Shown piece after piece: positions 1-9,400 of a stretch of 64,000 bases of DNA; positions within the stretch are counted from its first letter, which is position 1; each line of letters begins with the position of its first letter. Position numbers and translations under genes: made by a program. The DNA lies in NCBI RefSeq assembly GCF_902167145.1, contig NC_050105.1:141717988-141781987 (forward strand). The letters are read 5' to 3'. Below the pieces are notes generated by a model, which was given only the letters and a program-made list of their open reading frames with translations, had not been told where the DNA came from and did not search any database. Origin of the DNA: Zea mays. Lineage: Eukaryota; Streptophyta; Magnoliopsida; Poales; Poaceae.

Positions 1-33
1 CGCTATGCATCTTCTAGAACATATGATCATGAG

Positions 34-141
34 CTAGCGGAGCCGACGGACTTGATGTTGCTCGAAGAGCTCGAAGTGCGCAGCGATCCACACGGTGCCC
101 AGCGGGCTCTTCTGCGTGAGGACCTTGTGCGAGTAGAATAT
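34..141 (-). pseudogene. Cohesin RAD21/SCC1-like N-terminal exon fragment
   Basis: Reading the minus strand from 141 gives a peptide starting I-F-Y-S-H-K-V-L and continuing K-S-P-L-G-T-V-W-I-A-A-H-F-E, with an in-frame stop near 34. This matches the start of RAD21/SCC1/REC8 kleisins, which begin MFYS and carry K-x-PLGTVWIAAHLE. Kleisins close the cohesin ring around sister chromatids. The expected initiator is ATA here, not ATG, and the match is lost after H-F-E, where the usual basic stretch (RKLRKNQV-like) is absent. No further exon was recognised in the window. It is most likely a transposed or captured first-exon fragment. The match is short, so confidence is moderate. Confidence 0.5.
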
Positions 142-311
142 CCTCTGTGATCCCCTCCAAGTCACCGATAAAATGAAACTACTTGAAGAAAGATCCAATA
201 TAACTATGCAAGAGAAAGGACCTCCTAATCATGTGATGCGAAACACTGACAGTGACAGCCCCAATCCATACGAACACAATCCAAGCATACGATGATAAAA
301 TAATAATGTAC

Positions 312-1407
312 TCAGGAAAAAAATGTACGGACTTTTAAAAATGGTACTCCAAGATTATCTTGCAGCAGATCATAGTTGACGACAACAGCATTAGTACTTA
401 AAGGCAAAGCTGTGAGCCCAGCGGTCACCACGCTCGCAGCGGTTCCCGGCGACGCAGTAAGGGGCACCGCCATGGAAGTCGTCTCCATGGCCGCGCTATC
501 TCCAAAGCCGTACTGCAGCAACCCCAGCGTCGTGTTGTGCTCATGCGCCGCGTCCCTTGCCACGGTGTTGGTCGTCGCGGTGGTATTGTTCTTGTGGTGC
601 TGATGGTGATCAGCGCCGCCCACGGGCCAGAACTGCCCGAGCCTCGCCGGGCCCCAGGCGCATGTCCTATGACAAGTGACAGTCGGCTCTGTCACCTCGT
701 TGCATAGCCCCAAGAACGCTCCCGCAGGCAACGCCGCCGGTGGCTGCTGCTGCACGGGCACGTCGTGCCTATACTGCCCCCGAGAATGGTGGCGTACCTC
801 GACAGCCGACAGGAAGTAGCCTTGTGGCCACAACTGGAAGACGGGCTCGTCGGAGGCTACAGGGTCCTGCACCTTGTGCGCTGGCGACGCCGAGACCGAC
901 GCCACGGGGTGGGCTTGGTAGTACATTTGCGCACACGTCGCGCCGAGCGGCCCTGGAAAGTCCATGGCCGCTGCCGTCGTGAACATCGGCTGCGGCACCG
1001 GCTTGCTGGACCCAGAGGAGCGGTCGGAGGAGGACGAGGATGAGGAAGCTGGCGCCTGTGCTTGCGTGGGCGAGGCGAGCAGCTGGAATTGGTTCTGGAT
1101 CAAGGACTGAGCTGCGGCTTGACGGGCGCCGCTGCCGCAGCGGCCCCGCAACCCGGCGCGCGCGCAAGGCCCAGCCCCAGCTGTCCGGTGCGCAGCTTGT
1201 TCTTGGAGCGGGACTTGCGGTTCTGGAACCAGTAGAAGACGTTGGCGTCGCCGACCTGGCCGTACTCCTGCAGGCGCATGCGGATGCGGGGGATCTCGTC
1301 GTGTGGCGGATTGACCATGCCGGAGTTGAAGATGGCCTCCAGAATCCGGATCTGCTCCGGCCTGGGGTTCCACTGGGGCTTTGGATCCGGGGTCCGCTCT
1401 TCGCCAC
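312..1407 (-). pseudogene. WUSCHEL-related homeobox (WOX9/STIMPY-like) gene, frameshifted and incomplete
   Basis: A WOX-type homeodomain is encoded from about 1390 to 1190. Its start reads [18 protein letters not shown], and the recognition helix is [18 protein letters not shown]. After the domain this frame meets a stop at 1100-1102. A different frame then continues with a Ser-rich S-D-R-S-S-G-S-S-K segment and L-G-L-C-N-E, both features of the WOX9/DWT1 branch, down to 312. A splice acceptor (TAG before GTGGCG) sits at 1408-1410, so an upstream exon is expected, but none resembling the family's start was found. The conserved C-terminus is also missing. H and P replace usual R residues near [11 protein letters not shown] proteins are nuclear transcription factors of meristem and embryo. 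The frame change could instead be an unrecognised short intron. Confidence 0.7.
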
Positions 1408-1409
1408 CT

Positions 1410-2160
1410 ACGCATGCACAAATCGAGAACTAAGATAATCAACCAGTACGTACATAGTCAGCTTCAGTTCACCCCTCGATCTTGATCCCCGTCTCGCTAC
1501 AAATAAACACTACCTCTAAAACTGATAGGGGGCATCACGAATGTCGGGGCGGGGACCGCACGACAGACAGGGCCGCCGGCCATGGATGGTGGCGAGGCGT
1601 AGTCCAACGCAGACGCGAGGTCGAGCACCAAGAACGACCGACGATGGGAGCGGCGGGAGCAGGGGCATTGGTCATGGATTCCGGGTATCCCGGGCGCGAC
1701 GCTGGGTGCGCGATGGTGGGGACGGTCGTAGGGGCGACAATCATGGCGCCGAGGTCGGGAAAATGGGGGCGTCGGGTTGGGGAGGCGGCCATAGCGGAGG
1801 CAGGCCGTGGGGTTTTAGCAGAGAGAGGTTCAGTTGGTTCACCAGTGGAGCGCGCGGGATGAGGACGGGGCGGGGGCTTATGCTGGTCTACACTATTGCC
1901 TTAATAGTTATAGAGATAGAGATAAACAAGGGTACTGTTGTCTTTGTGAATAATCTACATTTGTATAATCTAAACTAACAAACAGCTATATATAGATTAT
2001 AATATATCTAGATTATAATCTGGATTATATAATCTATAAACTGAAACATGCTCTTAAATAAAGATATCATTATCGGTTTAGAAGAATAACATGAAGTGAT
2101 GTTTGATATTACTGTCGGGTTAGAGCAACCGATACTAATATAAAAACATTAGTACATCAC
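1410..2160. other. Intergenic; GC-rich block then AT-rich imperfect palindromes
   Basis: No convincing gene is seen. Bases 1541-1860 are GC-rich with several overlapping open frames and no recognisable protein. Bases 1950-2050 are AT-rich, with repeated motifs such as AGATTATAAT in both orientations, which could be the remains of a MITE. Confidence 0.4.
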
Positions 2161-2324
2161 AAGGAAAACACACTGCGGTCTGTGTGGAGGGAGGCACCAA
2201 GACGTCGTTACATCGAACGCGTACGAATATACCTAAACCTCCTCTTCCAGATCGGCCTCTCGCGTTTTCCGGACGCACTTATAAAACCCAAGACCGAAGA
2301 AGAGATACGCACGCACGCACTGCC

Positions 2325-3492
2325 TCAGTAGCCGTAGTTCACGGTGGACCGGTAGGTCCTCCCGGCGGTCCACCCGGCGGGGATGGCGTTCCTGACGACG
2401 AGGACCTTGCCGGAGCCCGAGGTGACGCGGACCGAGAAGGGCGCACGGAGTGGCTGGCCGTTGTTGGAGTTGACGCGCCACACGGCGCCCCATGACTGCT
2501 GCATCGGCGCCCACGAGTCGCAGCCGGCTTGCATGATGTCCGCCGCGGAGATGTCGCCGTCGCCGGCCACGTACTCGATGAGAACGGCGAGGTAGTACGG
2601 GTTAGACCCCGCGTCCACCTTGAAGCTGACGGTCCTGCCGTTGTAGTTGCAGGCCACCCTGCACGCACAAGAGACAGGGCATCAGTACAGTGTCTCTACG
2701 TACAGTTTGCACGCACGACATTATTGTCAGCGCAACCACCGTGTACCTCCTGTATTGGATCTTGAGGATTCCGGCGGAGCGGAGGCGGTCGGCCATGCCT
2801 CGGTTGTTGGCCATGGCGCCGAAGGCCGTGCCGCTCATGTCGAAGTGCGCCGACTCGGCGAGGCAGGCACCGCCGGGGCACGAGTCGGTGACGGTGACGG
2901 TCACTGGCCGGCCGGAGCAGGCTCTGTTGCCCGTGCACCTAATCTGCAGAGTAGACGACGGCGGTCAACTCGAGTTAGACGGACGTGCGTGCGTGCGTGC
3001 GGTGGCACCTGATCTCACGGGAATATAGATATGCAGACGAAACTAACGGTGACGGTACACTGACTTGGTAGCATGCGCCGCATCCTTTGCCGTTCTTGAA
3101 GAGGGAAGGGCCGCCGGCCGCGATCATCGACTTGAATGGGCGCTGGCTGACGTCACCGTGATAACCACAAGCGCCACCTGCATCATGTAACGGAACTATA
3201 TTGGGAAAAGGTCAACTGTTGCCTGAAGATTCATCCGCATTGGTCGGAGTCTGTTACCGTCGCTGCCGGCGCCGTTAGGGCTCCCGTACCACGTCGCGCC
3301 GCCGGAGGACCAGCCGCCGTAGCCTCGCGCCGACGACGACGCCCACAGGTACCTCCTGTTGGTGCCGTTCTGCGGCGAGTCCCTGACCACGGGCTCGGGG
3401 TTCTCGTGGCCGGAGGCAGAGCTGGCAACAAGTGGCAGGGTCGACAGCACGGCCACGACGGCAAATCGGAATGTGCTCGGACGACTAGCCAT
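2325..3492 (-). CDS. Beta-expansin A, four exons
   Basis: Secreted wall-loosening protein of the beta-expansin (group-1 grass pollen allergen) family, predicted at 292 aa. Exons from the start are 3492-3258, 3177-3065, 2943-2747 and 2658-2325; all introns are GT-AG and the summed length is in frame. A hydrophobic signal peptide (about residues 1-25) is followed by a linker with an N-G-T glycosylation sequon. Next comes the six-stranded double-psi barrel with A-T-W-Y-G, G-G-A-C-G-Y, C-G-A-C-Y-Q and the H-F-D motif in [10 protein letters not shown]. The C-terminal CBM63-like domain is in exon 4 and ends V-N-Y-G-Y. Expansins act non-hydrolytically on the wall matrix. It is closest in the window to expansin C. 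I cannot assign a specific EXPB number. Confidence 0.92.
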
Positions 3493-3551
3493 TGGTTGTA
3501 TTCTATTTGTGATACGCTATAGGAGATGAGGGTCAAATGGCCAATGGACTG

Positions 3552-3559
3552 TATATATA
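3552..3559 (-). promoter_or_regulatory. TATA box for beta-expansin A
   Basis: TATATATA on the minus strand lies about 60 bp upstream of the ATG at 3492, a suitable core-promoter distance for a short 5' leader. The assignment rests on sequence and position only. Confidence 0.5.
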
Positions 3560-3926
3560 GAGAGGTATAATTGGTGCTTGGTGGTGAGCCCAGTTCGTTT
3601 GCAAGACTGTAGCTCGATCATTTCGGGTGGTATATTAATATACTCGTATATACAGGATGACTTAGAAGTTCCTAACGTGGCAGCAAATATGCCGCATTAT
3701 TGAGGCAAACGTGCGGGCATGATTGAAAGAAGAGCGGGCACATACGGTGGGTCGGTGGTTGTCAACTGAGCCCAATCGGCCGACCCCATTGGTAATGGAG
3801 GGTGACCGATGATTAGGAATTTTCAGTAGTAGTTTGACTTTTAAAATGGATAACATCGTGTTTATTTTTAGAATATAATATAAATGAATTATCCACATCA
3901 TCTAACCAGTTTAAGCATTTGACTTA
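3560..3926. other. Expansin A upstream region, no gene
   Basis: No coding feature is recognised. The stretch around 3860-3890 (AGAATATAATATAAATGAAT) has a near copy at 4245-4275, on the far side of the MITE at 3927-4129. The pair may be remnants of one older repeat. Confidence 0.4.
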
Positions 3927-4129
3927 GGGGGTATTTAAATGCATTGTAGCTGGTATATAATTAGCTGCTAAAATTAGCCAAAGACATTCAAACAGTCCAG
4001 CTAATAGTTTAGCTATTAGCTACTTTTAGCAAATTAGCTAATAATTAGATAACAATTTGTTGGGTAGCTAATTCCACTAGCAATTTTTTAGACAACTAAC
4101 TAGTAGATCTAGCGCATTCAAGCATCCTC
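3927..4129. mobile_element. Tourist-like MITE
   Basis: A 203-bp AT-rich element starts GGGGGTATTTAAATGC and ends GCATTCAAGCATCCTC, which form imperfect terminal inverted repeats. TTA is present on both sides (3924-3926 and 4130-4132), as expected for PIF/Harbinger-type insertion. Internal TAGCTA repeats are frequent. It has no coding capacity. Confidence 0.6.
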
Positions 4130-4132
4130 TTA

Positions 4133-4486
4133 GACTAGTTGGTACATGTAACTTAATATATGATATCAAAGCCAGAAGCTACAAGTTTAAATTCTCGTTA
4201 ACTCAATTAAAATAAAATAATTGTCAATCACTACTATTGAGTGCTAGAATATAATATAAGTGAATTATTCACCTCTTCCTATCAGCTTAATCTTTTTATA
4301 TATATAATCTTAGCATGATGAACATAGCAGTGAGAAATGTGAATATAATCCACTAAGAAGAAGCCAAACCAGCGACAGACATATTGCCAGTAGAAGAAGC
4401 ACGGACCGTCCGTTGCGATGCAGGAAAGGCACCACTCCTTCACCTATGTCGCGGACTCTCCATGTGCCGTAGAAGGCACCGTCAAA
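4133..4486. other. Repeat-derived sequence before the retroelement host
   Basis: No gene is seen. The stretch includes CACGGACCGTCCG (about 4400), which resembles CGGACCGTCC motifs at 19270-19310. It may be the truncated LTR of the old retroelement into which the 14-kb element inserted. Confidence 0.35.
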
Positions 4487-4557
4487 CGGTACACCCCTAG
4501 TGATTGACACTGCCCAGATCGGCGCCAACACACTTTTTGGTGACTCCCCTTGCATTG
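4487..4557 (+). mobile_element. Left remnant of an older LTR retroelement (host of the 14-kb insertion)
   Basis: Bases 4489-4530 (ACACCCCTAGTGATTGACAC, then CAGATCGGCGCCAACA) have a diverged copy at 19977-20016. The copy here runs into TTTTTGGTGACTCC, which looks like an LTR end followed by internal leader sequence. Bases 4553-4557 (CATTG) are the duplicated target of the inserted element, and the host sequence resumes at 18694. Confidence 0.55.
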
Positions 4558-5053
4558 TGTCGGGGACCATAATTAGGGGTACCCTCAAGACGCCTAATTC
4601 TCAGCTGGTAACCCCCATCAGCATAAAGCTGCAGAGGCCTGATGGGTGCGATTAAGTCAGGGATCGGTCCATACGAGCGACTCGATCACGCCTCGCCCGA
4701 GCCTAGCCTCGGGCAAGGGCAGCCGACCCCGAGGGGTTTCCGTCTCGCCCGAGGCCCCCCTTTTTAACGGCGGACACATCTCCGGCTCGCCCGAGGCCTT
4801 GCCTTCGCTAAGAAGCAACCCTGACTAAATCGCCGCACCGACCGACCAAATCGCAGGAGCATTTAACGCAAAGGTAGCCTGACACCTTTATCCTGACGCG
4901 CGCCCCCCGGCAGGGCCGAAGTGACCGCCGTCACTTCGCCGCTCCACTGACCGGTCTGACAGAAGGACAGCGCCGCCTGCGCCACTCCGACTGCAGTGCC
5001 ACTTGACAGAGTGAGACTGACAGGCAGTCAGGCCTTGCCAAAGGCGCCATAGG

Positions 5054-5566
5054 AAACTCCGCTCCGCCCGACCCAGGGCTCGGACTCGGGCTAAAGCCCC
5101 GGAAGACGGCGAACTCCGCTCCGCCCGACCCAGGGCTCGGACTCGGGCTAAGGCCCCGGAAGACGGCGAACTCCGCTCCGCCCGACCCAGGGCTCGGACT
5201 CGGGCTAAAGCCCCGGAAGACGGCGAACTCCACTCCGCCCGACCCAGGGCTCGGACTCAGGCTAAGGCCCCGGAAGACGGCGAACTCCGCTCCGCCCGAC
5301 CCAGGGCTCGGACTCGGGCTAAGGCCCTGGAAGACGGCGAACTCCGCTCCGCCCGACCCAAGGCTCGGACACGGGCTAAGGCCCCGGAAGACGGCGAACT
5401 CCGCTCCGCCCGACCCAGGGCTCGGACTCAGGCTAAGGCCCCGGAAGACGGCGAACTCCGCTCCGCCCGACCCAGGGCTCGGACTCGGGCTCAGCCCCCG
5501 GAAGACAACGAACTCCGCTTCGCCCGACCCCAGGGCTCGGACTCTGCTCTGGCCTCTGCCGAACAA
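5054..5566 (+). repeat. 57-bp tandem array in the 5' LTR, about 9 units
   Basis: Units recur at about 5054, 5111, 5168, 5225, 5282, 5339, 5396, 5453 and 5510, each starting GAACTCCGCTCCGCCCGACC. Since 57 is a multiple of 3, long spurious frames of a 19-residue repeat remain open through the array (for example 4931-5752 on the minus strand). Confidence 0.9.
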
Positions 5567-6043
5567 CCTCCGCCTCGCCCGACCCAGGAGCTCGGGCTCG
5601 GCCTCGGCCATGGAAGACAGATTCGACCCAGGCTTCGGAGGAGCCTCCACGTCGCCCGACCTAGGGCACAGGCCCGCCACGTCAACAGGAAGCGCCATCA
5701 TCACTCTACCCCGAGCCGACTCGGGCCACAGAGAACAAGACCGGTGTCCCATCTGGCTAGCTCCGCCAGATAGGCAATGATGGCGCCCCGCTAGCCCTGT
5801 GACGACGACGGCTCTCAGCTCCCTTACGGAAGCAGGGGGACGTCAGCAAGGACTCAACCGCTCCGACAGCTGTCCCTCCGCCAGGCTCCATTGCTCCTCC
5901 GACAGCCACGACATAACACCAGCAGGGTGCCAAGATCTCTCCGGCTGCCACATTGGCATGTACTTAGGGCGCTAGCTCTCCCCCGCTAGACACGTAGCAC
6001 TCTGCTACACCCCCATTGTACACCTGGATCCTCTCCTTACGCC

Positions 6044-6050
6044 TATAAAA
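6044..6050 (+). promoter_or_regulatory. TATA box of the 5' LTR
   Basis: TATAAAA lies about 300 bp before the LTR end, and the same site is at 18380-18386 in the 3' LTR. It is the probable core promoter of the element, with initiation expected some 25-35 bp downstream. Confidence 0.6.
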
Positions 6051-6353
6051 GGAAGGACCAGGGCCTTCTTAGAGAAGGTTGGCCGCGCGGGGACGAGGAC
6101 GGGGCAGGCGCTCTCTTGGGGCCGCTCGCTTCCCTCACCCGCGTGGACGCTTGTAACCCCCTACTGCAAGCGCACCCGACCTGGGCGCGGGACGAACACG
6201 AAGGCCGCGGGATTTCCACCTCTCTCACGCCCGTCTCCGGCCACCTCGCTTCCCCCCTTCGCGCTCGCCCACGCGCTCGACCCATCTGGGCTGGGGCACG
6301 CGGCACACTCACTCGTCGGCCTGAGGGACCCCCCGGTCTCGAGACGCCGACAG

Positions 6354-6372
6354 TTGGCGCGCCAGGTAGGGG
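6354..6372 (+). other. Putative primer-binding site
   Basis: Immediately after the LTR lies TTGGCGCGCCAGGTAGGGG, the expected position of the tRNA primer-binding site. I cannot decide from memory which tRNA it pairs with. Confidence 0.45.
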
Positions 6373-6412
6373 CACGCTGCGTGTTGACGAGCAGTTTCCC
6401 GTCAAGCTCCAG

Positions 6413-9400
6413 ATGGGCAGTCTCCAACAACCTCTTCAACCCGGGACGGTGCTCCGTTTCGGGAGTCTTGAGTTCATGTCCCTCGACGGCAGCTACGACA
6501 TGATACTCCTTCCACCGCCGCGCGACAACGACAATGGCGGCCGACAACCCGCCCGCTGGCGGCGGAATCGACGACATCTTCCCCGCGTGGTGGAAGAACA
6601 ACATTCGAGCTCGCCTCGTCCTTTCCCCCGCCAACGGAGGAGGAGGCGGGGCAACCAAGGCCAAGCGGGAGGCCGCGCTTCGTCGGCTGTCGAGCGAATC
6701 GACGTCCCCAGCGCCCCAACGGGGGGCGCGTCGGGCGTTGACCTCGCGTTTGAGACAAAGGCGAGCGCCGTCCCCCCGCGACACGCCAATCCCGAGCAAG
6801 TGGACGACGCCAGCGCGCTCGCGGAGGGCCTGCAGGACGTCGCCCTCGTGCCTAAGACGACGGCGCAATCAGTCCCCGACGTGACTATGTCGCTCCTCGT
6901 CGACCAAAAGGTACAGACTGATTTCCATCCTACGTCATTTCGACTCGGCCTCAACCCGCCTAGCGACCTCGCTTTGGCGGGCGCTCTCGTTGAGGCGAGT
7001 GCAACCCCTCTGGGGTTTCGTATGCGGTCGCCTTGGGACCGATTGACGGACGTCTCGACCTACGGGCCCTCCGGGTCCGAGGAAGATGACGATCCCAGCA
7101 TCCGCTGGGATTTCTCTGGATTTGGCAACCCCAGTGCCATGCGGGACTTTATGACCGCATGTGACTACTGCCTCTCCGACTGTTCCGACGGTAGCCGCAG
7201 CCTTGACGACGAGGACTGCGGCCCGAGCCGCGAATGTTTCCACGTCGAGCTAGGGGATCCCTCCAAAGGCAACCACCTCGACATGCCGGAGGACGGTGAT
7301 CTCCCTAGGCCGGTGCCTCGCGCCGACATCCCGCGGGAGCTAGCTGTGGTCCCCGTTCCGGCGGGGGGTCACGACCCACAGCTCGAGCAAGTCCGCGGGG
7401 CGCAGGCCAGGCTCGACGAGGGAGCAGGAGCGCTCGAGTCGATCCACCGGGACGTCGGGCAGGTATGGGCGGGCCAGCCCCCGGCCGGAGAAATACGTCA
7501 CCTGCCCCAGGGTTTCCAGCACCGCGTCGCCAACGACGTCAGGGTCAGGCCGCCACCCGCATCCAGCGAGGTCGGTCAGAACCTGGCAGCCGCGGCGATG
7601 CTCCTCCGCGCGATGCCGGAGCCATCAACCACCGAGGGTCGGCGAATCCAGGGAGAGCTCAAGAATCTTCTGGAAGGCGCTGCGGCCCGACGGGCCGAGA
7701 GCTCTGCCTCCCGAAGGCAGGGATACCCCTCGGAACCTCATGCCGTGACTTCCCGATTCATGCGGGAAGCCTCGGTCTACACCGGGCGCACACGCAACAC
7801 CGCGCCTGCGGCCCCGGGCCACCTCGGCAACGAGCACCATCGTCGCGACCGTCGGGCCCACCTTGATGAAAGGGTGCGCCGAGGCTACCACCCCAGGCGT
7901 GGGGGACGCTACGACAGCGGGGAGGATCGGAGTCCCTCGCCCGAACCACCCGGTCCGCAGGCCTTCAGTCGGGCCATCCGACGGGCGCCGTTCCCGGCCC
8001 GGTTCCGACCCCCGACTACTATCACAAAGTACTCGGGGGAAACGAGACCGGAACTGTGGCTCGCAGACTACCGCCTGGCCTGCCAACTGGGTGGAACGGA
8101 CGACGACAACCTCATCATCCGCAACCTCCCCCTGTTCCTCTCCGACACTGCTCGCGCCTGGTTGGAGCACCTGCCTCCGGGGCAGATCTCCAACTGGGAT
8201 GATTTGGTCCAAGCCTTCGCCGGCAATTTCCAGGGCACGTACGTGCGCCCCGGGAATTCCTGGGACCTCCGAAGCTACCGGCAACAGCCGGGAGAGTCTC
8301 TTCGGGACTACATCCGGCGATTCTCGAAGCAGCGCACCGAGCTGCCCAACATCACCGACTCAGATGTCATCGGCGCGTTCCTTGCTGGCACCACCTGCCG
8401 CGACTTGGTGAGCAAGTTGGGTCGCAAGACCCCCACCAGGGCGAGCGAGCTGATGGACATCGCCACCAAGTTCGCCTCCGGCCAGGAGGCGGTCGAGGCC
8501 ATCTTCCGAAAGGACAAGCAGCCCCAGGGCCGCCCGTCGGAAGAGGCCCCCGAGGCGTCTACTCCGCGCGGCGCCAAGAAGAAAGGCAAGAAGAAGTCGC
8601 AAGCGAAACGCGACGCCGCCGACGCGGACCTTGTCGCCGCCGCCGAGTACAAAAACCCTCGGAAGCCCCCCGGAGGTGCTAACCTCTTCGACAAGATGCT
8701 CAAGGAGCCGTGCCCCTACCATCAGGGGCCCGTCAAGCACACCCTCGAGGAGTGTGTCATGCTTCGGCGCCACTTCCACAAGGTCGGGCCACCCGCAGAG
8801 GGTGGCAGGGCCCGCGACGATGACAAAAGGGAAGATCACCAAGCAGGAGAGTTCCCTGAGGTCCGCGACTGCTTCATGATCTACGGAGGGCATGCGGCGA
8901 ATGCCTCGGCTCGGCATCGCAAGCAAGAGCGCCGGGAGGTCTGCTCGGTGAAGGTGGCGGCGCCAGTCTACCTAGACTGGTCCGACAAGCCCATCACCTT
9001 CGACCAAGCTGACCACCCCGACCACGTGCCGAGCCCGGGGAAATACCCGCTCGTCGTCGACCCCATCGTCGGCGACGTCAGGCTCACCAAGGTCCTGATG
9101 GATGGGGGCAGCTGCCTCAACATCATCTACGCCAAGACCCTCAGGCTCCTGCGCGTCGATCTGTCCTCCGTCCGAGCAGGCGCTGCGCCCTTCCACGGGA
9201 TCATTCCTGGGAAGCGCGTCCAGCCCCTCGGACGGCTCGACCTTCCCGTCTGCTTAGGAACGCCCTCCAACTTCCGAAGGGAGATTTTGACGTTCGAGGT
9301 GGTCGGGTTCCGAGGAACCTACCACGCGGTGCTGGGGAGGCCATGCTACGCAAAGTTCATGGCCGTCCCCAACTACACCTACTTGAAGCTCAAGATGCCG

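Larger units (their letters stand above)
4558..6352 (+). repeat. 5' LTR (1795 bp)
   Basis: Direct copy of 16839-18688, bounded by TG and CA. It carries a 57-bp tandem array and, at 6044-6050, a TATAAAA box that would direct transcription into the leader. It is 55 bp shorter than the 3' LTR. One extra 57-bp unit in the 3' copy, less two single-base differences, accounts for this exactly. Confidence 0.95.

Noticed and set aside
4931..5752. Minus-strand 273-aa frame with a 19-residue repeat in the 5' LTR
   Set aside because: It arises because the 57-bp LTR array is a multiple of three. The same artefact appears on the plus strand in the 3' LTR (17446-18000). Composition follows the repeat DNA, not a protein family.
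6161..6954. Minus-strand frames across gag
   Set aside because: They lie antisense to the well-supported gag frame in GC-rich DNA and have no recognised domain.
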